Assembly: GCF_003073135.1 (NCBI RefSeq)
Contig: NZ_PGDQ01000005.1
Span: 124,001 to 188,000, forward strand
Length of the DNA stretch: 64,000 nt
DNA from: Euzebya rosea
GTDB lineage: Bacteria; Actinomycetota; Nitriliruptoria; Euzebyales; Euzebyaceae
Direction of reading: 5' to 3'
Positions within the stretch are counted from its first letter, which is position 1. Every line of letters begins with the position of its first letter. Positions 21,264 to 29,980 of the stretch are shown here, in pieces. Below the pieces are notes generated by a model. It made no database searches and was not told where the DNA came from. It was given only the letters and a program-made list of their open reading frames with translations. A program made the position numbers and the translations under genes.

Positions 21264-22964
21264 TCAGCCGTCAGCCCCGAGGCTGGCGGCCAGCACCTCG
21301 GCCGGTTCGGCGTGGCCGATCAGGAACCCCTGCCCCAGGTCACAGCCGAGCTCGGTCAGCAGCCGCATCTGCGTCGGGTGCTCGATGCCCTCCGCGACCA
21401 CCGTCAGGTCCAGCGACTTGGCCAGCCCCACGACCGCCCGGACGATCGCGGTGTCCTCGCGGTCGGTGCCCAGGCCCATCACGAACGACTTGTCGATCTT
21501 GACGAAGTCGATCGGCAGGTGCTTGAGGTAGCTCATCGACGACCAGCCGGTCCCGAAGTCGTCGATGCCCAGGCCCACACCGAGGTCCCGCAGGTCGCTG
21601 AGGTTGCGGCGGACCTGCTCGTCGGCCTCGACGAGGATGGTCTCCACGATCTCCAGCCGCAGCGCCCGGGGCGGCAGGCCGTCGTTGCTCAGCGTTGCGG
21701 CGATCTCGGTGGCCAGGTTGCGTCGTGACAGGTCCTGCGCCGACAGGTTGACGGCCACGTGGATGTCGACCCCCGTCGTCGCCCGCCAGCCGGCCGCGTC
21801 GGCCACCGCCCGGTCGAGGACGAAGCGCGTCAACGGCTCGACCAGCCCGCTGTCGCGGGCGACGGGCATGAACCGTTCGGGAGTCACCGTGCCGAGGTCG
21901 GGGTCGTCCCACCGGGCCAGGGCCTCGGCGCCGGCGATCCGGCCGGCCCGCAGGTCACGGATGGGCTGGTAGGCCACGCGGAGGCGCTCCTCGGCCAGCG
22001 CCGTCCGCAACGACGTCTCCACGCGCAGCCGGTCGGTTGCGGTCGTGCGGACGTCGTCGTCGTGGACGAGGAACCGGGCCCGGCCCTGGCGCTTGGCGGC
22101 ATGCAGCGCGTCGTTGGCCTGGGTGATCACCTCGTCGGCGGTCGGCCGGTCGTGGCGCCCCACCAGCGTCACGCCGGCCGATGCGGTGATCCGCAGGTCC
22201 AACCCCTCCACCTGCATGGGTTGGGCGATCGCGTCGAGCATCCGCTCGACCCGGCTGGACGCATGCGCACGGGTCGACACGCCGTCGCAGAGCACCACGA
22301 AGTCGTCGCCGGCCACCCGTGCCACGGCGTCCTCGGGACGCAGCAACGCCTGAAGGCGGTCGGCCACGGTCACGAGGACCGCGTCACCGCTGGCGTGGCC
22401 GAGCCCGTCGTTGACGGCCTTCAGGCGATCGACGTTGAGCGCGACGACGGCGAGGGTGCGGTCGTCCCCGGCCAGCCGGTCCTCCAGCAGGCCGACCAGC
22501 AGCGGGCGGTTGCGCAGCTGGGTGAGGGCGTCCAGCCGCGTCTGCCGCCGCGCCTCCTCCACCTGCGCCAGGCTCGGGCCGCGGTCGGCGACCAGCACGA
22601 GGACCGGGGTGTCGCCGGCGCGGTCACCGATCCGGCAGACGGCCATCCCCACGTGCGCCCAGGACCCCGCACGCTCGACGTGGACCACGAGGGTGCGGCT
22701 GGGCTCGACCCCCATGGCGTCGAGCGCCTGCTGCAACGCCTCGGCGTCCCGATCGCGGACCAGCTCGGTCAGCGGCGTACCGACCAGCAGCGGCGCGGTG
22801 CTGCCGAGCTGCGCAGCACCCCGGTCGTTGAGGCGCGCGATGCGGCCGTCGGCGCCCAGCCACAGCAGGCCGACCAGGTCCTGGCCGTACAGGGTGGACA
22901 GGTCCGCACCGGACAACGCGGGCACGACGACGCGCCCGCTTGCCCCGGACGACCCATCGGTCAC
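21264..22964 (-). CDS. PAS-GGDEF-EAL protein, probable cyclic di-GMP phosphodiesterase
   Basis: A 566-residue cytoplasmic signalling protein. A PAS-like sensor lies at about 20-130 (LVGLLWLGADGRIARLND). The GGDEF domain (about 155-290) has the active-site motif changed to AGDDF, so cyclase activity is doubtful. The EAL domain (about 310-560) keeps the catalytic set: E of AEALARW, N of AVNLSAQDL, E of LEIVETI, DD of GIDDFGTGWS, K of FVKIDKSF and E of VAEGIEH. It should therefore hydrolyse cyclic di-GMP, perhaps with the GGDEF domain as GTP sensor. No transmembrane segment is seen. It is divergent from aspS. Confidence 0.9.
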   Translation of the reverse strand: MTDGSSGASGRVVVPALSGADLSTLYGQDLVGLLWLGADGRIARLNDRGAAQLGSTAPLLVGTPLTELVRDRDAEALQQALDAMGVEPSRTLVVHVERAGSWAHVGMAVCRIGDRAGDTPVLVLVADRGPSLAQVEEARRQTRLDALTQLRNRPLLVGLLEDRLAGDDRTLAVVALNVDRLKAVNDGLGHASGDAVLVTVADRLQALLRPEDAVARVAGDDFVVLCDGVSTRAHASSRVERMLDAIAQPMQVEGLDLRITASAGVTLVGRHDRPTADEVITQANDALHAAKRQGRARFLVHDDDVRTTATDRLRVETSLRTALAEERLRVAYQPIRDLRAGRIAGAEALARWDDPDLGTVTPERFMPVARDSGLVEPLTRFVLDRAVADAAGWRATTGVDIHVAVNLSAQDLSRRNLATEIAATLSNDGLPPRALRLEIVETILVEADEQVRRNLSDLRDLGVGLGIDDFGTGWSSMSYLKHLPIDFVKIDKSFVMGLGTDREDTAIVRAVVGLAKSLDLTVVAEGIEHPTQMRLLTELGCDLGQGFLIGHAEPAEVLAASLGADG

Positions 22965-23017
22965 GACTGCACGCTCCGTTCAACTCTCTTGAAGGGTTTT
23001 CACTATCGACGGTCCCG

Positions 23018-23063
23018 GTACCGTTGCACAACTCGACGGCTGGCGGGTGTGCAGTACCGTTGC
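23018..23063 (+). repeat. 10-bp direct repeat (GTACCGTTGC) upstream of aspS
   Basis: Two exact copies, 23018-23027 and 23054-23063, 36 bp apart, in the gap between the EAL gene and aspS. Each contains TACCGT, a plausible -10 hexamer, so these may be two promoters or a regulator-binding pair. Confidence 0.5.
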
Positions 23064-23171
23064 GGGTTCGTGACGTCGCACGGGCCTCATCGCCCAGACC
23101 ACGTCGCGACCCGACCGACGGCGCCGGTGTCACCGGCCCATCCAACCATCATTCCGGGAGACCCTCGACTC

Positions 23172-24959
23172 ATGAACGCCCACGGCAGCATGCGATCCCA
23201 TGGCGCCGGCACCATCCGCGCCAGCGACGACGGGCAGGAGGTGGTCCTGGCCGGGTGGGTTGCCCGCCGTCGCGATCACGGGGGCGTGGCGTTCCTCGAC
23301 CTGCGTGACCGCAGCGGGGTGTGCCAGGTCGTCGCCGACCCCACCGCCGGCGAGGCGCTGCAGGCCGTGCACGACGTCCGCAACGAGTACGTCGTCCGCG
23401 TGACCGGCACCGTCAGGGTCCGCCCCGAGGGGCAGGCCAACGAGAAGCTCGACACCGGTGAGGTCGAGGTCTTCGCCTCGGCCGTGGAGGTGCTCAGCGC
23501 CGCCGACACCCCGCCGTTCCCCATCGAGGACGGCATCGAGACCGACGAGGGGGTGCGCCTGACCCACCGCTACGTCGACCTGCGTCGTGACGAGCTGGCC
23601 ACCCGCATCCGCGCCCGCGCCCAGGTCACCTCGATCATGCGTCGCGTCATGGAGCGCCACGGCTTCCTCGACATCGAGACGCCGATCCTCACCCGCTCCA
23701 CCCCGGAGGGGGCCCGCGACTTCCTCGTGCCCTCGCGCCTGCAGCCGCGGTCCTTCTACGCCCTGCCGCAGTCGCCGCAGCTGTTCAAGCAGCTGCTGAT
23801 GGTCTCCGGCTTCGAGCGGTACTACCAGATCGCCCGCTGCTTCCGTGACGAGGACCTGCGCGCCGACCGCCAGCCCGAGTTCACCCAGCTCGACGTCGAG
23901 GCGTCCTTCGTCGACGAGGAGGACATCTACAGCGTCTGCGAGGAGCTGATGGTCGAGTTGTGGCACGACGTCCTCGGGGAGGAGCTGTCGGTGCCGTTCC
24001 CGCGCATGCCCTATGAGGAGGCCATGCGGCGCTTCGGCTCCGACAAGCCCGACCTGCGCTACGCCATGGAGCTGGTCGACCTCGACGCCGTCCTCGCCGA
24101 CACCGGCGTGGGCGTGTTCAAGGGTGTGCTCGACGGCGGCGGGTCCGTGGTCGGGCTGTGCCTGCCCGGTGGGGGCGAGCTGACCCGCAAGGAGTTCGAC
24201 GGCTGGATCGACTTCGCCAAGAAGCGTGGGGCCAAGGGCCTGGCGTGGGGCGTCGTGGAGGCCGACGGCGCGCTTCGCTCGCCGCTGTCGAAGTTCATGA
24301 CCGAGGACGAGATCGCCGGGATCCTCGAGGCGTGCGGCGCCTCGGAGGGTGACGCGATCTTCTTCGGGGCCGGTGAGACGCAGTTCGCCCGCGAGCTGAT
24401 GGGTGCGCTCCGCGTGGCCCTGGCCCACGCCCGCGGCATGGTGCCGGAGGGGGAGTGGCGCTTCGTCTGGGTCACCGACTGGCCGATGTTCGAGTGGGAC
24501 GAGGACGCCAAGCGCTGGGACGCGCTGCACCACCCCTTCACCGCCCCGGCGGCAGAGGCGGCAGACTCCTTCGCCGACGACCCCGGTCCGGCGCTTGCCC
24601 GTGCCTACGACCTGGCGCTCAACGGCACCGAGCTCGGTGGTGGGTCGATGCGTATCCACGACCGCGCCATGCAGGAGAAGGTCTTCGAGCTGCTGGGGAT
24701 CTCCAGGGAGGACGCGGAGGAGCGCTTCGGCTTCCTGCTTCGTGGCCTGTCCTACGGCGCCCCGCCCCACGGCGGCATCGCCTTCGGCCTGGACCGCATC
24801 GTCATGCTGATGACCGGTGCGACCTCGCTGCGAGACGTGATCCCGTTCCCGAAGACGCAGTCGGGCGGCGACCCCATGACCGAGGCCCCCGCCGGCATCG
24901 ACACCGAGCAGCTGACCGACTTGGGTCTGCGGATTCTCCCTCCCCCGGTCAAGGGCTGA
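23172..24959 (+). CDS. aspS: Aspartate--tRNA ligase (bacterial type)
   Basis: A 595-residue class II synthetase of normal bacterial length. An N-terminal OB-fold anticodon-binding domain (about 15-110, VVLAGWVARRRDHGGVAFLDLRD) is followed by the catalytic core with motif 2 CFRDEDLRADRQPEFTQLD, the bacterial GAD insertion domain in the middle, and motif 3 GGIAFGLDRIVMLM. It charges tRNA-Asp; whether it also charges tRNA-Asn cannot be judged here. The ATG at 23172 with a GGGAGA ribosome-binding site was chosen; the frame is open far upstream only because it lies antisense to the EAL gene. A clear hairpin terminator follows at 25024-25042. Confidence 0.96.
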   Translation: MNAHGSMRSHGAGTIRASDDGQEVVLAGWVARRRDHGGVAFLDLRDRSGVCQVVADPTAGEALQAVHDVRNEYVVRVTGTVRVRPEGQANEKLDTGEVEVFASAVEVLSAADTPPFPIEDGIETDEGVRLTHRYVDLRRDELATRIRARAQVTSIMRRVMERHGFLDIETPILTRSTPEGARDFLVPSRLQPRSFYALPQSPQLFKQLLMVSGFERYYQIARCFRDEDLRADRQPEFTQLDVEASFVDEEDIYSVCEELMVELWHDVLGEELSVPFPRMPYEEAMRRFGSDKPDLRYAMELVDLDAVLADTGVGVFKGVLDGGGSVVGLCLPGGGELTRKEFDGWIDFAKKRGAKGLAWGVVEADGALRSPLSKFMTEDEIAGILEACGASEGDAIFFGAGETQFARELMGALRVALAHARGMVPEGEWRFVWVTDWPMFEWDEDAKRWDALHHPFTAPAAEAADSFADDPGPALARAYDLALNGTELGGGSMRIHDRAMQEKVFELLGISREDAEERFGFLLRGLSYGAPPHGGIAFGLDRIVMLMTGATSLRDVIPFPKTQSGGDPMTEAPAGIDTEQLTDLGLRILPPPVKG

Positions 24960-25023
24960 CCGAGGATCGGAGCCGGCGACGCAGGAGCCTTCGCGAGGCC
25001 CGGAGGTCAGCCCGGGGGTTCGA

Positions 25024-25042
25024 AAGGGGGCGGAGCCCCCTT
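25024..25042 (+). terminator. Hairpin terminator after aspS
   Basis: Perfect 8-bp arms AAGGGGGC (25024-25031) and GCCCCCTT (25035-25042) with a 3-base loop, 64 bases after the aspS stop. Confidence 0.65.
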
Positions 25043-25529
25043 GGGGCGAGCAGGGCTAGTCGGTTCGGGGCCTGTCGATCCCTCGCGACGTCGACTACAT
25101 GCGAGTGGTTGCATGGCAGAAACGCTGATTTACCTGTCCATACGGGAGTCAGCGTTGCTTGCGTATGCCCCCCACCGGAACTAGCCTCCCACAGCGGTCG
25201 TGGATTGTGATCGGGTTCGCATTCGATCTCGATTCACCCGTAACGGATCGCTCGTCGGGTGCGTCACTGCACCGGACACCGCCACGGGGAACCGCGGTGG
25301 GAGATCCACAGCAAACAACTGCAGATGGAGAGAACTCGCGCGCAGCCGAGGCGCGCCCCGGGATTACCGAGAGCCGATGGTGGGGACGTGTTCCCATGGG
25401 ACGCTCAGGTATGGGGGCCGCAGATGACCCAGCCGGAGAACCGGTGCGCGGGTCGGGTGCGCAGTGAGACACCCTCAATATCTGCTTGTTCCGCAATAAG
25501 GAAGTCGAGGCTCTAGGAGGCCTTTTCCA
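25043..25529 (+). other. Long gene-free leader of the CWB2 surface-protein gene
   Basis: About 490 bases with no supportable gene. It contains a stem-loop with perfect arms AACGCTGA (25121-25128) and TCAGCGTT (25149-25156), extended inward by CCTGT/ACGGG pairing. It ends in a strong AGGAGG site (25515-25520) before the ATG at 25530. Local composition is lower in G+C than the flanks. It probably holds the promoter and a structured 5' untranslated region; I could not match it to a riboswitch class by eye. Confidence 0.5.
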
Positions 25530-26699
25530 ATGACAATCACCAAGACTGGTCGCCGCGTGGCGTTCCTCGGTCTGCTGGCGCTGGTAGTGGCAATCCTGCC
25601 GCTCACCGCCGCTTCGGCCCAGGACGCGACGTACATCGACTTTGACATCAACGAGGACTTCGAGGCCAGCGACGCGCTGCAGACCTCGATCCTCGCCAGC
25701 CAGCAGGCGTTCCCGGACGGTGCTGACACCGTCCTGCTGACCACCTCCGAGGACGGCGCCGACGCGCTGGTCTCCGGTGTGCTCGCCAACGACGCTGCGC
25801 TGCTGTACTACAACACCGACGAGGGCGTCGTCGACGCGCACGTCGACGAGATCACCCGCCTGGGTGCGACCGACGTCATCATCATCGGTGGCACCGAGCG
25901 CATCTCCGAGGACGTCGCTGACGCCCTCGAGGGCATGGGCCTGACCGTCACCCGCCTGGCTGGCGACGAGCGCATCACCACGGCCAACGAGGTCCTGGAG
26001 TACGCCGAGGCCAACCGCGACGACTTCAACGAGACCGCCTCGCACCTGTCCCGCGCCTTCGGCACCGAGGACAACTCCCAGACCGCCTTCGCTGACGCTG
26101 TCGGCCTGGGTGCATGGGACGCGCAGGGCGGCGCCGGCACCGTGCTGGCCCCCTCCGACGCTGAGGTCCTCTCCCCCGAGTACCCCACCACCCAGTACTT
26201 CACCGACGTGAACCCGGAGAACGAGACCATCGTTCCGATCGGTGGCGTCGCTGCCGTCCCGGCCGAGGTCGTCGACTACCTGACCGGCGAGCCCGCCGAG
26301 CAGACCGCTGGTGACCGCGTCGAGAACGAGGAAGCCAACAACCGCGCCGGCACCGCCGTCGCGATCAACGAGGCCCGTGGCCTGGACGCGTCCGACCTGG
26401 ACGGCGTCGTCGTCGTGGATGCCTTCGCTGACAACTTCTTCATCGACGCCTACGCCACCTCCGCGCTGGCCGGCAACAACAACTACGCGGTCATCGTCTC
26501 CAACGGCGACGAGCTCTCCCCCGAGTCCGCTGAGTGGCTCGGTTCCCCCCGCGTTCGCCCAGAACGACGGCACCACCTCCGTGTTCTGCATGCCGAAGAC
26601 CTCCGGTCCGGCGTGTGCCCAGACCGTGACCGCCACCGGTGGCGACCCCGAGGACATCGAGACCGTCTCCCTCGACTCCGAGCCCGAGGCGTCCGCTGA
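25530..26699 (+). CDS. CWB2-repeat surface (S-layer-like) protein, N-terminal part up to a frameshift
   Basis: Exported acidic protein with signal peptide about 1-31 ending in ASAQD. It contains cell-wall-binding repeat 2 (CWB2) modules. One has DTVLLTTSEDGADAL, then TDVIIIGGTERISEDVADAL, TRLAGDERITTANEV; a second has IVPIGGVAAVPAEVVDYL; a third begins NRAGTAVAINEARG and DLDGVVVVDAFADNF. CWB2 triplets anchor surface proteins to anionic cell-wall polymers. As read, the frame is genuine to about residue 338 (EWLG) and then turns into out-of-frame Arg/His-rich sequence until 26699. The continuation is in the next frame, so this and the following entry are one gene of about 808 residues (25530-27957) broken at C6 26545-26550. 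GCT codons for Ala are unusually frequent compared with neighbours, suggesting high expression. Confidence 0.85.
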   Translation: MTITKTGRRVAFLGLLALVVAILPLTAASAQDATYIDFDINEDFEASDALQTSILASQQAFPDGADTVLLTTSEDGADALVSGVLANDAALLYYNTDEGVVDAHVDEITRLGATDVIIIGGTERISEDVADALEGMGLTVTRLAGDERITTANEVLEYAEANRDDFNETASHLSRAFGTEDNSQTAFADAVGLGAWDAQGGAGTVLAPSDAEVLSPEYPTTQYFTDVNPENETIVPIGGVAAVPAEVVDYLTGEPAEQTAGDRVENEEANNRAGTAVAINEARGLDASDLDGVVVVDAFADNFFIDAYATSALAGNNNYAVIVSNGDELSPESAEWLGSPRVRPERRHHLRVLHAEDLRSGVCPDRDRHRWRPRGHRDRLPRLRARGVR

Positions 26700-27957
26700 C
26701 GCTGGCACGGTCATCGACACCGACGGTGCGACCTTCTACGACTACCAGCCCGAGGACGGCTCCGCCGTCGTCACCGTGGACTTCGCCGATGACGACCAGA
26801 ACGTCTTCTTCGTCGATGGCACCCAGGCCACCTACGCCGTCTTCGCCGGCCAGATCGGTGCAGGCGACTACATCGAGGTCGAGGTCGACGACGCCGGTAC
26901 CCCGGACGACGACTCCGACGACATCACCACCCACCGCCTGACCAACGTCGAGGCTGCCGAGACCGGCACCGTCGGCAACGTCAACACCGCTGCGGGCACC
27001 TTCGAGATCATCGAGCCGGTCTCCGGTGCCACGATCTCCGCTGCGCCGATCGACTACACCGCTGAGTGCGACCTGTTCCAGGTCAACGGCGGCGTCGTGA
27101 TCGCTGCGCAGTTCGAGGCCGCCCTCAACGAGGGTGACACCTTCGACAAGTCCGAGGACGCTGCGGGCAACGTCACCTGCATGATCACCGACGGCACCGT
27201 TGCCGGCGTGGTCACCGTTGATGACACCCCCGGTGCCGAGTACTTCCAGATCGGCAACCTGGGCGACGACTTCGCTTCGGCCAACGACGACACCTTCGTC
27301 GCCACCATGGCGAAGTTCGACGCCGGTGACCTGGTCATCAACGTCGACGGTGAGCCCATCACGGACTACTCCGACTTCGCCGACGTCCTGTCGGACGGCG
27401 ACCAGGCCGAGTACAGCCGCGCCAACGACACCGAGACCATCTCGCTGACCAACGGTCTGCCGACGACGGTTTCCGGTCAGGCCATCGACGACGCGACCCC
27501 CGGCGACGGCTTCTTCATCGCCACCAACCCCGGTGTCGAAGAGGCTCCGGACCCGCAGGTCGACGACCGCTTCATCGTGAACGGCATCCTGGCGACCGAG
27601 GCTGACTTCGTCGCTGCGTACTCCGCTGGCGACGCCGTCTCCTACACCCCCGAGGACGTTGCTGGTGGCACCGACGCCACCTACACCCTCTCCGACCAGG
27701 ACCTGGCCGGCCCCGTTGGCGTCGTCGCCGGGACCACCTACGAGGTCCTGTCCTCCGAGGGCGACGAGGTCCTCGAGGTCGTCGACTACACCGCCGGCGT
27801 CCCTGCCGACCGGTACTTCGTCGACGGCGAAGAGGTTGACGAGCCGACCTTCACCGCGGCTCTGGCCGACATCACCGCTGGTGACACCGAGGGCGACATC
27901 GTCGTCATCGATGGCACCCTGGCTGTCGAGCACCGTCTGACCACCACCGAGGTCTAG
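26542..27957 (+). CDS. CWB2-repeat surface (S-layer-like) protein, C-terminal part after the frameshift
   Basis: Continuation of the surface protein in the +1 frame, starting around AFAQNDGTTSVFCMPKTSG; no start codon of its own is needed if the two halves are one gene. About 470 residues, very acidic, rich in Asp, Thr, Val, Gly. It holds repeated units of the form 'y-F-V-D/N-G-x-x-A-T-x-A-x-F-x-A-x-x-x-x-G-D', for example NVFFVDGTQATYAVFAG, LFQVNGGVVIAAQFEAAL, RFIVNGILATEADFVAAY and RYFVDGEEVDEPTFTAAL, each followed by a strand-rich segment. These look like tandem beta-domains of the exposed shaft or lattice region. Two Cys (about 26587 and 26607) may pair. Two stem-loops follow the stop. 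Confidence 0.8.
   Translation, partial: VPPAFAQNDGTTSVFCMPKTSGPACAQTVTATGGDPEDIETVSLDSEPEASADAGTVIDTDGATFYDYQPEDGSAVVTVDFADDDQNVFFVDGTQATYAVFAGQIGAGDYIEVEVDDAGTPDDDSDDITTHRLTNVEAAETGTVGNVNTAAGTFEIIEPVSGATISAAPIDYTAECDLFQVNGGVVIAAQFEAALNEGDTFDKSEDAAGNVTCMITDGTVAGVVTVDDTPGAEYFQIGNLGDDFASANDDTFVATMAKFDAGDLVINVDGEPITDYSDFADVLSDGDQAEYSRANDTETISLTNGLPTTVSGQAIDDATPGDGFFIATNPGVEEAPDPQVDDRFIVNGILATEADFVAAYSAGDAVSYTPEDVAGGTDATYTLSDQDLAGPVGVVAGTTYEVLSSEGDEVLEVVDYTAGVPADRYFVDGEEVDEPTFTAALADITAGDTEGDIVVIDGTLAVEHRLTTTEV
26545..26550 (+). other. C6 tract at the frameshift point of the surface-protein gene
   Basis: With five C the sequence reads through as G-S-P-A-F-A-Q-N-D-G, joining both halves smoothly; with six C the frame breaks. 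The run also offers a CCC-C site for +1 slippage. Assembly error, phase variation and programmed shifting are all possible. Confidence 0.75.
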
Positions 27958-27973
27958 TACCACTCGGTGTTGG

Positions 27974-27989
27974 TGAACCCTCGGGTTCA
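27974..27989 (+). terminator. First hairpin after the surface-protein gene
   Basis: Perfect arms TGAACCC and GGGTTCA with a 2-base centre, 17 bases after the stop at 27957. Confidence 0.5.
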
Positions 27990-28003
27990 TCGCTAGACAC
28001 AGG

Positions 28004-28035
28004 CTTGGGCCCCATCCATCCGGATGGGGCCCAAG
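28004..28035 (+). terminator. Strong hairpin terminator after the surface-protein gene
   Basis: Perfect 14-bp arms CTTGGGCCCCATCC (28004-28017) and GGATGGGGCCCAAG (28022-28035) with an ATCC loop, followed by TCGTTT. A very stable terminator that isolates the surface-protein gene from the glycan locus. Confidence 0.8.
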
Positions 28036-28102
28036 TCGTTTCCGCACCGGTACCGTCTTGGGTCGAGGATCCGCCGGGCAGGACGAGAGGACACAGACGT
28101 TG

Positions 28103-29980
28103 ATGACCGCCACGAGCCGACCGAGCCGCTGGGAGTGGCTCGTTGGCGGGACCCCGGCCCTTGTTGCCGTGGCCAGCCGCTTCGCCGGCCGCGACCCCTT
28201 CGAGGCCACGAAGCTTGCGCTCCTGAGTCTTCTGCTCACCGCCCTGGTCGGGATCGCCGTGGTCTCGACCGGCCGGCGCGGCACGGGACGCTGGCCTGTG
28301 TCGCCGTGGTCCGCAGCGCTGGGCCTCTTCCTGGCCGTGGCCGGCATCGCAACGCTCCTGGCCGACAACACTGCGGCCTCGTTCTTCGGGGTGCCCTCCC
28401 GACAGATCGGCTGGCTGCTCTACGGCACTGCAGGGGGCCTGGGCATGCTCGCCGCGGTGGCGTCCGGGCGGACCCTCGTCGATGCCTTCCGCCGGAGCAT
28501 GCTCGCCGCGCTCGTGCTGCTCGGTGTCTACGCCCTCCTCCAGGTCCTCGGCGCCGAGCCCTTCCCCGTGTCCAGCAGCGTGTCCGGGGTCTTCGTCACG
28601 CTGTCCAACCCGAACTTCGCCGGCGCGTGGGGCGGGTCCCTGCTCGGCCTGGCCGCCCTCACCGCGATCGACAGCCGAGCGGCTGGGTGGGAGCGCGGCG
28701 TTGCGGCGGCCGGCATCGTCGCAGCCATCCTCATCGTGGGGGGTGCTGGGTCGGTGGTCGGCGTGGTCGCTGCCGGGGTGTCCACGATGGTCGCTCTCGG
28801 GGCGTGGGTGGCCGCTCGGGGCGGCACGCTTCGCCGCGTCGGCTTGCCGGCACTGGGAGTCACAGCCGTCATCGCCGCGGTGCTCGGAGCCCTTGGCACG
28901 TTCGAGCTCGGCCCGCTGGCACGCTTGGGGTCCACGACCGGTGTCGTGCTGCGGCGCTTCTACTGGGACGCCGCGCTGGTCATGGGCGTCGACCAACCCC
29001 TCACCGGTGTGGGGTTCGACCGGTTCGTGCGCTTCTACCGGCTCTACCGTTCACCGGCCGCCGCCGACCGGGTCGACGTCACCATCGAGACCGACGCCGC
29101 GCACAGCGTCCCCATGCAGATGCTGAGCGGGGGCGGGTTCCCACTCCTGCTGGCTTGGCTGCTCCTCGTCGGTGTCAGCCTGTGGGCAGCGGTGCGGGCC
29201 TACAGGCGGGCCGAGGGACTCGATCGGCTCGTCGTCGCAGGGCTCGCCAGCGTGTGGGCCGGCGTGACGGTGCAGTCGCTGGCCAGCTTCGACGTGGCAG
29301 CGCTGCTGACCCTGTCGATGGTCTCCGCCGGCATGCTCGCTGGCATGGCCTGGCCCGACGCCGTGGCGTCGTTCGTGCTGCCCGGCTCGGACGTCACCAC
29401 GGTCCAGCGCAGGAAGCGGACCGCGACGAGCGTCCGTCCCCCGGCATGGGCAGTTCCTGCCGCCTGGACCGCTGCCGGGGTGCTCGTGGTTGCAGGCCTG
29501 GGTATCGGCACCAAGCCCCTGCGTGCCGAGCTGAGGGCCAGCGACGGCCTGGCCGCCGTAGCCGCCCAGCAACCGCAGCTGGTCCAGGCGTCCTGGTCAG
29601 CGGCATCCGAGGTGGCGCCGTGGGAGGTGGACTACCCCTACCGGGAGGGGTTGGGCATGCTGCAGCTGGGCGAACTCGACGAAGGCGTGGCGGCGTTCGG
29701 GCGGGCCCTCTCGATCCAACCCGACCACGTCGGTTCGCTCGTGTCCCGGGCGCGGGCCCTCGAAGCCCTTCAGCGCCGCGACGAGGCCGAGCAGGACTAC
29801 GTGGCTGCGCTGGCCCACGAACCCCATCATCTCGACCTGAAGGTCGAGGTGGCGCTCTTCGTGGCCGACAGCAACCGACCGCTCGCCGAGGAGCTGCTCG
29901 CGGAGGTCTCGGCACGGGACCCGGACCACGAGCAGCTCGGAATCCTTCGCGAGCGGCTGGCGCTGACGCCCGGTGACTGA
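28103..29980 (+). CDS. O-antigen ligase/polymerase-like membrane protein with C-terminal TPR
   Basis: A 625-residue integral membrane protein with about 10-12 transmembrane segments over residues 10-440. A large extracytoplasmic loop precedes TDAAHSVPMQMLSGGGFPLLLAWLLL, with the WDAALVMGVDQPLTGVGFDRF signature of the Wzy_C/O-antigen ligase family. The last about 130 residues are soluble and contain TPR-like helices (EGLGMLQLGELDEGVAAFGRALSIQPD, RARALEALQRRDEAEQDY). Such proteins transfer or polymerise lipid-linked glycans outside the membrane. In a Gram-positive it would ligate glycan to a cell-wall or protein acceptor rather than LPS. Start ATG 28103 (TTG 28100 also possible) follows a GAGAGGA site and a TACCGT hexamer at 28051. 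The stop overlaps the next gene by 8 bases. Confidence 0.8.
   Translation: MTATSRPSRWEWLVGGTPALVAVASRFAGRDPFEATKLALLSLLLTALVGIAVVSTGRRGTGRWPVSPWSAALGLFLAVAGIATLLADNTAASFFGVPSRQIGWLLYGTAGGLGMLAAVASGRTLVDAFRRSMLAALVLLGVYALLQVLGAEPFPVSSSVSGVFVTLSNPNFAGAWGGSLLGLAALTAIDSRAAGWERGVAAAGIVAAILIVGGAGSVVGVVAAGVSTMVALGAWVAARGGTLRRVGLPALGVTAVIAAVLGALGTFELGPLARLGSTTGVVLRRFYWDAALVMGVDQPLTGVGFDRFVRFYRLYRSPAAADRVDVTIETDAAHSVPMQMLSGGGFPLLLAWLLLVGVSLWAAVRAYRRAEGLDRLVVAGLASVWAGVTVQSLASFDVAALLTLSMVSAGMLAGMAWPDAVASFVLPGSDVTTVQRRKRTATSVRPPAWAVPAAWTAAGVLVVAGLGIGTKPLRAELRASDGLAAVAAQQPQLVQASWSAASEVAPWEVDYPYREGLGMLQLGELDEGVAAFGRALSIQPDHVGSLVSRARALEALQRRDEAEQDYVAALAHEPHHLDLKVEVALFVADSNRPLAEELLAEVSARDPDHEQLGILRERLALTPGD

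Noticed and set aside
25043-25529. Cyclic-dinucleotide or other riboswitch in the surface-protein leader
   Set aside because: I could not line up any conserved core of a known riboswitch class by eye; kept only as a structured leader.
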